The position numbers and the translations under genes were made by a program. Under the pieces are notes generated by a model. The model ran no database searches and was not told the origin of the DNA. It worked only from the letters and a program-made list of their open reading frames with translations. This document shows positions 30,747 to 41,900 of a stretch of DNA of 64,000 nt, one piece after another (the first letter of the stretch is position 1; the number at the start of each line of letters is the position of its first letter). Location: assembly GCA_047967505.1 (NCBI GenBank), contig CM106539.1. One strand, given 5' to 3'. The stretch comes from Dipteris shenzhenensis. Taxonomy: Eukaryota > Polypodiophyta > Polypodiopsida > Gleicheniales.

Positions 30747-33170
30747 GGTGCAAACAATGTACTCAAAAAGTGTCCTGAAAAAACTCTGTATGAATCAACT
30801 GCAAATACACTGAAGATGCCAAGTGAAATCTCTGTACCGTCGGTGAAGATAGAACTGCAGTAAATAAGATCTGACCTGTGTTACAAGGCTTGTGGCAATG
30901 ATGCCGGGAATAGCCAAGAGGCTTTACAAGGCTGAAAAAAAAAATGATGTGCACGATGCCGTGAGATAGCCAAATAGGCTTTACAATGGTGGCATGTGTG
31001 TGTGAAATCAAGTGCTATCTGCCCACTGAATCAATCTGCAATGCCTCTGAACTCTGAAGTCTGCTCACTGAACTGATGAACGTAAGGTTTCAAGTAATGT
31101 AATGATGTGAAATCGGATGTGAGCGTATGGACTGACTCCGAGTAGGTACTAGTCGGGAATTTCGGGCATGGCTTAGATTGGCAACTTGGGGAATTCAAAG
31201 CGTCCCCTCTATGGCGATCTAGTCTACTCTGATCTAGATCTAAACCAACCGTCGATCGATGAAAGAACAGCAAATAATTCCTTTTCTTTTGTTCTTTTTA
31301 AGTGCTGGGTCAGATGCGTCGATGTAGAGGCAAATGTGCGTGAAGGAAGTGGTTTTGTCGGCGAAGCTCAAATGTGAGTGTAACTTGCGCCGAAATGTGC
31401 ACGTGATGTAATGAGCGCGTAGAGCACGAAAAATCGAGCGACTTTCCTTTTTGGAGCACCCTCAAATTCTTCCTGGATCAAGAGGTATGACTTGATCTAG
31501 GTGGAGGGGCAAAAGGAGTGCAAATGGTGCTCAATGATGATGTGTCACTGTGAGTCACATGCAGTGATGATGTGGCACTGTGCTTAGCAAGAGGTGTGCC
31601 AGTGAAGCTCTGTGCTGAGGTGGCAGGAGTGTGCACAGTGTGCCTGGCAAGAGACGTGCTGACTGGACTGCTGAGGTGGCACAGATGATGTCAACAGGGT
31701 GATGTGGCACTGATGATGTGGCCTGATGATGTGGCAGATGACATGGTAGTGTTGACGTGGCAGATGACATGGCAGTGTTGACGTGGCAGTTGACATGGCA
31801 GTGATGACATGGCAGCTGATGTGGCAGTGATGACATGGCAGCTGATGTGGCAGTGATGATGTGTCTTTGGATAAGATGATGACGTGGCACTGTGGATAAG
31901 GGTGCCACGTGGCTGATCCTTGACCACACCTGTGTGTGTGGTGACCCTGGGTAGATAAGGTTGGGGATAACTGCCACGTGTCGTAAGGACGACGATCGGA
32001 ATCTTTGAGATTCTGACGGAATCTCAAAGATTCCATCATCTTCTTCGTTGGAGCTCCGTGAGCCTTGCCTTGTAGTACTGTCAACCCGGATGCTCCTCCG
32101 TCGCTCAGGACCGTTGCATCATCGCTGCAAACATTCTGCCTCTAGTCGCTGAGTGGTTCGGAGGTGGCGCTAAGACTGTATATTGCCTTGATTTGGTCGC
32201 GCAGATGCGAGATGGCAATGCGTATTCTGGTTCCCGCTTTCTATCTGGTGGTTGCGATGGTTCTGTGCAGGGCGGAGGCCGTTGTGTGCGCCTTGCGTTA
32301 CGGGCTCTGCGCCTGCTGGCTATGGCGTGAGGCTTCGGCCGCGGGGCGTGCAAGGCGACGTAGAGTCGTAGTTGCAAAGTCGCTGGCAGCCAGAGGCCGT
32401 TGGAACCGTTGGAGGCTGGTATGTAGCCCGTGAGCGAGTCTTGCAGTTAGTCGATCGTGGGGCACGAGTTGGCGCTAGAGAGGTTGAGAACCGAGCGTGA
32501 AGCTTGCTAGAGATTCTTGGAGCCCTTGTGAGTTGATGGTAGCCGCTACAGTGGGCAATGGAGCTTGTTGGAGGCGCTAATCAAGCCGCTCATGCTTGTG
32601 CCATTGAAGATGTTGGAGCACTGTCGTCCATTGCTGGCTGCTTGTTGCAGCTTAGAATGGCTGCTTGTTGTGAAGCATGGGTTGATCGGGCGCCGTGTGC
32701 ATGAAGCCTTCGATTGCAACAAAGCAAAGCAAAGCAGTTGGAGGCTCCAAGTCGCTGAAGTCGGAGGCGCTGTTGAAGCTTGGGCTTCGCTGCTGCAGGG
32801 GTGCTTTGCTTGCAGAGCTGTGAAGAGCAGAGAATCTACTCAAAGAACTAAACAAAACATGGATTCTCACAATGGATTTCTTCACTCTCAATGAACTCTC
32901 TCAAAGGAATGAGCACTCAAAGGACTCTCCCTATCTTTCTCACAAAGATAATGGATGGACAATCTCTCTCTCACTCATAATGGAAGTCCTCACAAAGAAT
33001 GAACGGAATGAATAACTCTCAAAGGAGATGACGGAAATCTTCTTTCAATGGACGGAAATTCTCTCAACGGAAGTGAACGAAAGAATCTCACAATCACTCA
33101 AGAGAACTCTCAATCTCACAATCTCTCTCACACTCTCAAGAATCTCAATGTCTCAACGGAAGACAAGGGA
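30747..33170 (-). other. Unusually long leader of the 7.3-kb copia element
   Basis: About 2.4 kb lies between the primer site and the gag ATG, much longer than the usual copia leader of a few hundred bases or less. It contains a TGGCAGTGATGACATGGCAG-type minisatellite (31690-31880), a GC-rich stretch (32040-32700) unlike the AT-rich surroundings, and CTCTCAA-rich repeats next to the primer site (32870-33165). Two near-copies of an ATAGCCAA-AGGCTTTACAA phrase lie at about 30912 and 30967. None of its frames matches a protein I know. The GC-rich part may be captured host sequence. Confidence 0.6.
31690..31880. repeat. TGGCAGTGATGACATGGCAG-type minisatellite
   Basis: Irregular tandem array built from TGATGTGGCA, TGACATGGCAG and TGACGTGGCA units of 10-18 bp, more than ten copies, inside the copia leader. 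Confidence 0.8.
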
Positions 33171-33182
33171 GCTCTGATACCA
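33171..33182 (-). promoter_or_regulatory. Primer binding site, tRNA-iMet
   Basis: On the - strand it reads TGGTATCAGAGC, exactly the plant copia primer site, directly next to the 5' LTR. Confidence 0.93.
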
Positions 33183-33439
33183 TGACAAAATATGAAGAGG
33201 GGAGAGGAGAAGAGTGGAGATGAGGAGAGAGGGCACAGCTAGAGAGCACACCACAAATGACTAACTGTACACTAGAATTAGTTGAAAAAATAGAATATAT
33301 ACAAACCCTTTTAGGGTTAGGGTTAGGGGATCTAACCCTTTCCTTTATAGCACTCTATAAAGTTAGTGCTATGCACATATGATCATGTGATGGTGCTATG
33401 CACACATGATCACATGATGTTGAGCGTGAACTCTCAACA
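33183..33439 (-). repeat. 5' LTR of the 7.3-kb copia element
   Basis: 257 bp; differs from the 3' LTR at two positions by eye (AAAGTTAG versus AAGGTTAG, and ATCATGTGAT versus ATCACGTGAT). Confidence 0.93.
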
Positions 33440-33444
33440 GTAGG

Positions 33445-33954
33445 TACACACAAATGCCATCTAAGTCCATTTTTTGTTAGAATACTACTTATTTTCTACA
33501 CAAGAATATTAGATTCCAATTCCAATGTCCAAAATGTTTTCTCAATGAACAAGGTATGCACTATGTGGATACACTTGATGAATGATGTAATCTCAATTGT
33601 AACTTAGGACTTCATACAACTTGCTACCCAAGATGCAAAGGACAAATTAAGTAAAAAAGACACGACTATAGAGGCCATATTCATCAAAACCATCAATTTT
33701 AAGTAAATGAATCAAGGTTTCAGGCCTCATGTAGCTTTGTGGGATTAGAAAATAGCATATAAGCTTATGAAATCATGCATGCACTTTAGATTAGCGTATG
33801 GGATACATGTTTTAATGTCATTTGAATTCATTTTTACAAGTTTACAAGGGGCTAATGAGTACAAACTCAAAGAGAGTAAGGTGATTCAAAGATGACTTGA
33901 GCAACCCCTTAAAATTCATGAACAAATAGGGGAAATTAGGATTTTCCTTTTCTC
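33445..33954. other. No recognisable gene
   Basis: AT-rich flank of the copia insertion with no supported frame. Confidence 0.5.
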
Positions 33955-34320
33955 GAGACCACCTTTAAAAAAGGGGTGCCTAAATGGGCTATCCTAGCGT
34001 CCTCACACTTGACAAATGATAGCCTAAAATGGGTGACTGTGCTCTAAACTTGGTGGAGAAAGTTAGCCATAACTTAACTTTGTAAATGCTCATTTTAATG
34101 CACATAACTTTATTAATTAATGGTGCAAAAAACATCATTCTTTTGTTGGAGACCCCCTTTGGAAAAGAAGTGCCTAAGTGGGCTATCCTACCATCCTCAT
34201 ACTTGAGAAATGGTAGCTTAAAATGGGTGATCATGCTTGGAGAAAATTAGCCATAGCTTAACTTTGTAAAATGCTTATTTTGATGCATGTAACTTTACTA
34301 AATAGTGCAAAGAACATGAT
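33955..34320 (+). repeat. Tandem duplication, 194-bp period
   Basis: GAGACC starts a unit at 33955 and again at 34149. The two share phrases such as GGGCTATCCTA, TAAAATGGGTGA and CTTAACTTTGTAAA in the same order. Confidence 0.8.
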
Positions 34321-35280
34321 AAATATCTAAATGATGCTTTGCCATTTGATACGATATGCTACATGCATTGGTTTGGATTTGTCAATAAAAAGATATAGGT
34401 TGCCAAAGTTTGGTTGCTTTGGGCAATCAACATAGATTTTCAAAAAAAGATTGAATGCCATGGTTGCCCACCTTTTTGTCCCAAGCTCAAAAAAGTGCGT
34501 AATTTTCTAACATTCTCCTTTAAAAAAACACTTGGGGGGTTGCAAACACACTACATTTACTGCATTCGCTCGTTAGACAATAATTTATGCGAATGAGGAA
34601 CATTAAACGATACTTACAATAACGAATGATGTCCGCAAGTTCAAATGTTTTGATGAGTGCTTTTTACTATGTTTGTCTCCATAGACACCAAAGATGAGTA
34701 CTTTTTACTGACGTTGTTTGTCTCAATAGACACCAAAGACACCGTAAACACACCCAAGTGAAAATACATACAGGAACTATAAGTGAAAGATGTTGATGAT
34801 CCACTAGAGAGTACTATTATCTAAAAGTGTAGTAACTACAACACTATGAAGCTACTAAGGGTATTGCATAAGTTTTTTATGGACTGAGGAAAACTTTCAA
34901 GTTTGGTGTGTTGACGCTTGCATTAAATTTCAATAGTTATTTCTCTTCAGGTGTCCATTCATTATATTTGATGTTTAGACATTCTCCTTTGGCCTGCGTG
35001 TCTTCCCAAGCACATCATTATATGTGACACTTAAACCTTCTCCTTGTAGGTATCTCTTTCTAGAAACTTAGGCAGGTTCATACCGGACAGAGGCTACCTC
35101 AAACAAAGTGAGGTGGAAAATAGTTATTGGACTATCAATGTCACGGAATGGTCTCACATTGTTCCGGGTCATGTCATAAACACCGGGGTAGGTGACGGGG
35201 CTCGTCCAGGCATGAACCTGGCAGCGACCGGGTAGAACCGTGCTGGTTTGAAGCAACCCTTATCCACTCGAAGGAAACTA
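34321..35280. other. Upstream flank of the clathrin light chain gene
   Basis: No supported gene. A short duplication (GAGTRCTTTTTACT ... ATAGACACCAAAGA) lies at 34656-34745. From about 35150 the sequence becomes GC-richer, as expected close to a promoter. Confidence 0.5.
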
Positions 35281-35310
35281 CCATTATGTGAGTGACTCAA
35301 TACATACACC

Positions 35311-35319
35311 GTATATACG
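35311..35319 (+). promoter_or_regulatory. Candidate TATA box of the clathrin light chain gene
   Basis: GTATATACG lies 91 bp before the ATG at 35410, a plausible distance for a plant promoter with a short leader. There is no transcript evidence here. Confidence 0.35.
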
Positions 35320-35409
35320 TCTTCCCCAAGGCTTCTTTGGAAGCTTGGTTGCTTCGTAAGCTGATTTTGCTGCTGTTTTCTCTTCCATTTTGTTGCATCC
35401 ATTTTGTTC

Positions 35410-35933
35410 ATGGACAGCTTCGATTCCTACTCTGTAGATGACGTCGACCTACACTCCTCTTCCAGCCTCCCCTTCCACACCCATGGCTTCTCAGAATACG
35501 ATCCCCGCCCCCCCTCCCAACGATTCGATTCATTTCACATGCCTCATGGATTCGCCGATGATCAATTCTCCCCCTCCCAAGAATCAAAGGATTTGGACTA
35601 CGACTACAAGGGCAGCAATGGCTTCGACCCCCTCGCTGATGATGAGACACCCCCTCCTTATGAGAGTGCTGCTTTCGATGATGACCTCTCCGGCGATCGG
35701 TCCCCAGCTTTATCCTCTTCCTTTGCCCAGTCTTTTGAGTCACGACGTCAACCTGATTTCGCTCCTGCGGATGAGTTATCGCCTTCCGTCGATTCCAACG
35801 GGAAAGGATTTGGTCATGACGAGGGTGAGGCATTGTACGAATTCCGTCAATCGGGATCTTTGAACGGTGCCGTTCTCCCTCCCCCCGATGAAATGCAGCT
35901 GGAAGAAGGTTTTCTTTTGCGAGAATGGAAGCG
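35410..35933 (+). CDS. CLC: Clathrin light chain exon 1
   Basis: Ends GAATGGAAGCG before GTAAAG, after two bases of an Arg codon. It encodes the disordered acidic N-terminus and the EEGFLLREWKR block. Confidence 0.9.
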
Positions 35934-38900
35934 GTAAAGATTGTTCCACTTCACACTATGTATTTTTACTTGGCCAGCACTAGGACGTTTTTTCAAATTC
36001 TGAAATCCTGTGCTTCCACATGGCACAATATACACTCTTAGATTTTTTAAATTCTGAAAGCCCAAAAGCTTTGAAAGCTTTTGAAAAGCTGCGTAAAAAA
36101 GCCAAGGCAAAACCTTTAAATATAGGCGAAACGGACATGTGCAGTCCGCTTAACAAGAGAAAGCAAGCCCACGAACGCGGAACGAGGCCTCTAGAGAAAA
36201 AGTCCCTGCTTGTTCTCTTCCCCGAGTGCCTTGCCCTTGTCCCCGTCTTCAGGCACCTTTGAGGAGGAAGGTTGCTTCTTATCCTGCCAGTGTTTCGGCC
36301 TCGGAGAAGAGAATACGTATTTTTGTTCCCCTCTTTCTTGTTGTTTTTCTATCTTGTTTCGCAAGCCCTCTTCCCATATTGTTGCCCCCTAGCCCGAGTC
36401 ATCAAAGCCTTCTCCAGATTGAACGGGAGTTTAGATATAGAGCTCTAGGACCAAGCGTAGCCAAGAAAACCGCCAAACGCTTTTCCGTAAGTCGAGTGGC
36501 GATGCTGCTTGCTCCACGGCGCGGGTGGGTCGAGGGGAAAGCCGTGGCTTTCGCTTTTAGGCGTAGCGATTCAAGGCGAGCAGCATCCAATTCCTCATCC
36601 ATACAACAGATACCCATCCTTGCCAATCGAATTGAATAACAGAGTCCCATGAGGCGGGGCGAGAAGTAGTTGCACTGCGGGGACGATGGGATCACTCTGT
36701 AATTTGATCCTATAGCCCCTCACCTTTCCATTGTATATATATATTTCTATCTATTTCTGTATATACATCGATCACTACAGATATACATTCGGCTTCAGCG
36801 CTTTATTCACCCAGTTCATTCCGTAAAATTGTCACTACAACTGCTCGAAGATGTGTGAAGATGATTACCTTGATGGTTTGAACATCTTTGATCGTTGGAT
36901 TGTGTATAGCTTTTGTGCTTGAATTTATCATCTTTAGGAAATTGCATATATGCTAACCAACATATCCAAACATGCAGAACATGAGGAATGCATATTGACT
37001 AATCATGATTGTTTTTCAGATTCCAACATTCTAGCAAAGAAATAGGCGACTTCTTGTCGAGCTGTGGACGTCACAAAGGATAATCCACGTAAGTAGAATG
37101 TACGGTCATTTCAATTCTGAAATGTTTCTGCACTGTCTGTTGCTCTGGTCCGCATTAATGCGCTACACCTCCAACACTGGACGTGACTATTCGAAACGGG
37201 GGGATGGCACGTTCCCCTATGATATATAATTTTTGGAGAGACATGTGCCGGCTCTCCACCATACATTACGTATGGTTTTTTTTTTTTACACCTCATCTTG
37301 AGCACGCACACTTCTTCGCACATTCTGTTTCCGCAAGGGAACATTACATTTGCTTGGTTCGACCAACATACTAATCATGTCTACAACACTTCTGTTTTCG
37401 AGATGTTTGCAGCCTCCAAACGAGTGTCTTCTCCTAAAGGTACGCACAACAAAATGTATTTGCTTGATTCAAGTTATTTTATCAATTCTTTCACCTTCTA
37501 AAGATAGAGGTTCAGTCCATTTTGTTTTTCCTGTTGCGTTTAGAGAAAACCACGTGAGTGAAATTGTAGCAAAGTTTCGGATGGTTTTTATTATTAATCC
37601 CTGTAGGTGTTTAAACCCAAACATAAGACATCGATTCATGTCACGATGTAGAAATGACCACCGGAAACTCCTTCGAACATGACCATTCGTCAACGCTCAG
37701 AGCAGCCAGAGGTCAAGCTATTCAACTTGATATAACATCAAGAAAGATGTCCTTGAGGCCAACTACATCATCGTGGTTGACCATCGTTGATAGATACAAG
37801 CAATGGGTTAGTAATTGCGCGGCTATTTTCTCTAGCCTTCAAATTTGCGGTGTCTGTGGCATAACCACGCTACTGTCTGCAAACCAAAGGATCGTTTCTT
37901 CACAAGGCATAGGCATCTCGAGCCACAGCGCCGCACTCGGAAACATGATACTTTTGGATGCCTGCGAGAATATGGGCATGCAAGTGACTTACTGGAAATG
38001 CCAAAGCTGCACACGAGATGCCCAGCGGAGCAGATACATTGTGCGGTTGATGCCACAGTACTCTCGGCAGTTGCTTAAAACAAACCACCTCCACACGCAA
38101 CTGCTAAGCATCATAGATATATCTATTTCAGTTACCACGACTGCAAATGCGATTGCTCGTGGCACACTCGATCGAAGGTCACTTCTAGACAATCCTCTGG
38201 CGAAACGTCCCACTAAGCTCGGCTCAAGAAATCGTGACGAACGAGCTGTCAGGTGTGCTCGCATACAACATCGAGAACAATCCAATATTGCGCAAGTAAA
38301 ATTCTTTAGCAGAGCGTGCGGACATCAAGATGGGTATGTGCATCTTGAGTCCTCAAACCATTGCAGGTATCTTGGAACTACACGATGAGACAGCTCCCTT
38401 CGAGTTAATGTCAATAGCGGAATCTCAGCCTGAGCTCCTGCTTTTGCAAAACATGGTGGACCCCGCGAACCGTCGCGCCTTTGATGCAAGGGACAAGCAT
38501 GAGTTTGCCTCCATACAGCTACGGGGTACATAAATGCTTTCAGAGAGGGTCGCTTCATTCCACGTCGACGGAGTAGCAGCAGCTGGCAGTGCGTGCGTTG
38601 ACATAACCATGGAGTCAGCAGTGTTCCCCTTCCTGTTCCCTTTCGGACGGGGCTACTATGATGGCTGCATACAGTTCAGCAACTATGTGAAAATGAGAAT
38701 ATGCACCTTATTCTCTATCTACACACTCTACAAGCCGTACTTGTTGATCATGTTCCAGTTAAAACAGGCAGTGATGATTGCCAATTCAAGCAACTCTACA
38801 TGCTTGCAACGAGACATCGACTTGATATAGGAAAGCCAACCCTGCCACGACCGATGAAGACGCAATGAGACACGTGCTTCGCTACAGCATGCCATCAACA

Positions 38901-41900
38901 ATGCCGGGTCCCTATCGTGGCATCGACGGCAACTGAAGGACCTCATAACGATGGTCGATGCTTGGGGCCTCCCAGATTTCTTTCTGACATTCACTGCAGA
39001 CGAGGTCACCGATACACAGTGGCAAGAAATTAATGTGATCGAGAGCATCGCAACACATTATAATGCGCAATTCACTTGGAAGGACTGTCCTGTTGAATGC
39101 GTGGCACTTTTCCACGCACGCTTCCACATGTTCATGCGCAAGCATTTGCTTTCATCCGACGGTCTGCTTGGCCGAATACAACACCATGTCGTTCGTTATG
39201 AGATACAAAACAGGGGCTCCCTACACGCCCATGTCATATTGTGGGTCCACCATGATGACCGTCAGCAAATTGCAAATGAGATTGCGGCTTACGTCCCCAG
39301 GGACGAGGCCCTAGATCCTCGAAACACAAGGTTGCGAGAACTAGTTCTCAGGAAGTAGTTGCACGTATGTAGGAAAGCGTGCTACGTCGGACCGTCACAC
39401 CACAGTTGCAAGCACGGCTTCCCTTTCGCAACACACAGCCAGAATATGAACCCATCCTCGACCCTCTGGCGCAACGTTGGTTGTATTACCGGTCGGGACA
39501 TGAGCACCGAAACGTCGTCCCTTACCACCCTTCCGTGTTACTGTTGTGGGGTGCACACATGAACATACAGCGGGTGACAAACTCTTCAATCTCTCACTAC
39601 CTCCTCAAGTACGCGATGAAATCTGAACTAATGGGCAAACTGAACATCCGTTCAGAAGACGCCTCGCGTTTGGGGTTGCAACATCTCGACGAAGTAAAGC
39701 TGAAACTCATCGCCGCAAGCCTCCTATCAAAACCAACCTCTCCAACAGAGGCCGCGCTAAACTGCATGCAGATACCAACAATCACAAGGAGCGAGACCGT
39801 TCACTATGTCGACTCCTCGCCACCATCTCTAAGACAACGCATCATCTCGTGAAACAACGTCACCCTGCACCCGGTCGACATATACTGCGGGAGACCGAGC
39901 GTCATCGAGGATAGCACGTTCTACGATTACCATAGGCAATATGTGATCCAAAAGCCCAAGGAAACGCAACGTGGAACGGTCGGTCTTGACCTGTTAGGCA
40001 ACAGGATCGCAAAATGTGAGCGAGTAGTCAGATTCACTGACTACCACCCTGGACATTAACCAGAGGGGTACTTCTACAACGTGCTCTTGCGAAAACTCAG
40101 CTTCAGGAATGAAACGGAGCTCATATCACCTGCCAACACAGCTGGATCCTACTTTGTCGAATGCCAAATGCGCGGCCTCATATTGAGCAACGAGGACCTC
40201 GAGATGTATGTGACCGAATACACGCAAAGGAACTTGCTAGCGACTGACCACAGAGACCAGTTGATCAATATGATATTGCAAAAGGTTGCGATCATCCGAG
40301 ACTGCCCGATGGAAGCGCCTAACATCGACCAGCAAACCGCCGAAGGGCCAACACGCGCGAGGATGTTGGAAAAAATGGTCGAGTTTTGCACCGTCGCCAA
40401 TGCCGCATTGACAGTGGAACAACAAAGAGTCTTCGAAAGCCTAGCTTCAACAAGCTCGGGGCTACACGTTGTCTGTGGAACACCAGGTAGCGGCAAAAGC
40501 TTCTTGATACGGTACTATGTTTCGCATCTGGTAGCGCAAAACAAAACGGCAATACTCTGTGCATCAACAGGGGCGGCTGCGATGCGGCTGAGTGGGATTG
40601 CAACCACTGTACACCACCAATTCAAGATCCCTGTGCGCAGCAGTCAGTACCCACTGAACATCCATGAGACAGATGAGCGACACCTCGTAATCAAGGAAGC
40701 CAACGCGATCATCATTGATGAGATGTCCATGCTAACAAGGATGACTTTCGATCTCGTGGTAAGACAAATCGTCAATGTGACTAATGGCACATTGCATGAG
40801 CCATTCAGACACAAAATGCTCATAATTTTTGGTGACCTAGCGCAATTACAGCTAGTCTGCAAACACCACGAGGATCTCTGCGAGCCGTGCCACATCACGT
40901 CCTCCACGCACTGGGCTCAAGCGAAAATGTACCACATGCAATTCTCGGTGCGACATGCATGAGACATGCCGTTCCTGGCATTCTTGCATACCATAAGACT
41001 CAGGACGCCCACAACTGACGAGATTTCCGACTGTTTGGGGCAGTGCATTGTCGACAAGGAAGGTGCATGCCACTTCATCGATGCCGAAACAACCATCATT
41101 TGCACGCACAGAGTCGATGTCGCTACCTTCAACGATGAGCTTGTGGAGAAATTCAACACTCCCGAGATGATTGTGCATGTTCAAATACACAGTAACGCCG
41201 CGGCGTGGGGGCGAAGGCAATGATAACGGAAAACATCGACCTCGCAATAGGTGCCGCAAATGGAGCAATGTGCAAAATCAAGAGCATCAATGCAACTAGC
41301 AGGGGAGAAATCAACGGTATCACTGTCGTCGTGGACACAACAGCGGCCGTACTCACATTACGACGCTCGAAGCATCAGCGAAAGGCAATAAATGGAAAAT
41401 GGTTCCACAAGTCCACATTTCCACTAACCCTAGCATACGCTATCACGGGACACAAATCCCAAGGCGCAACCATATCCAACAAAGCGCTGCTCATATTTCG
41501 AGGAGTGTTTGCCCCTGGCCTAGCATACGTGATGTTGTTCAGAGTGACTGAGAGAACGAGGCTGCGCATACTACATTGCCCACATCCAGACATATTCAAA
41601 CCAATTCCACGAGAGTTCTCACAGCCGACAACACAACCACGCGCATAAAGGTATTCACTACGCGCGATCAAGGAACGGCTATACTCGAACAATTCATGGA
41701 ACAATTTGGAGGGACGCACGACGCGACGCACCCGGTGACGACAATGGAGAAGCTTATGTATATTTTCGACAGGGACTTATACGAGGAGCGCTTCGGTATT
41801 GGAAAAGATCCTTTAACGCCAACAGAGAAAAACCAGGGCAAGTAAATAAATGCATTCTATTATGGACCTCAAACGAAAAAGAAAGACCGAAAACCTCGAT

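Larger units (their letters stand above)
26139..33439 (-). mobile_element. Young Ty1/copia retrotransposon, 7.3 kb, TSD GTAGG
   Basis: Both LTRs are 257 bp (26139-26395 and 33183-33439) and differ at only two positions by eye, so the insertion is recent. The 5-bp duplication GTAGG is intact on both sides (26134-26138 and 33440-33444). On the - strand the order is 5' LTR, perfect primer site, a 2.4-kb leader, gag, protease, integrase, reverse transcriptase and RNase H, polypurine tract, 3' LTR. Despite its youth the coding region has two in-frame TAA stops and two compensating frameshifts, so this copy is probably not autonomous as written. Relatives elsewhere in the genome may be active. Sequencing or assembly error could account for some breaks. 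Confidence 0.95.

Noticed and set aside
35404-35409. Upstream non-ATG start two codons before the clathrin ATG
   Set aside because: TTG start is not expected in a plant nuclear gene; ATG at 35410 is used.
35408-35863. Long frames in other phases over clathrin exon 1, including 141 codons on each strand
   Set aside because: Shadows of the real exon, which is supported by conserved residues and splice sites.
37832-38610. Several - strand frames of 60-98 codons over the Helitron N-terminal region
   Set aside because: They lie opposite the Helitron frame and show no motif.
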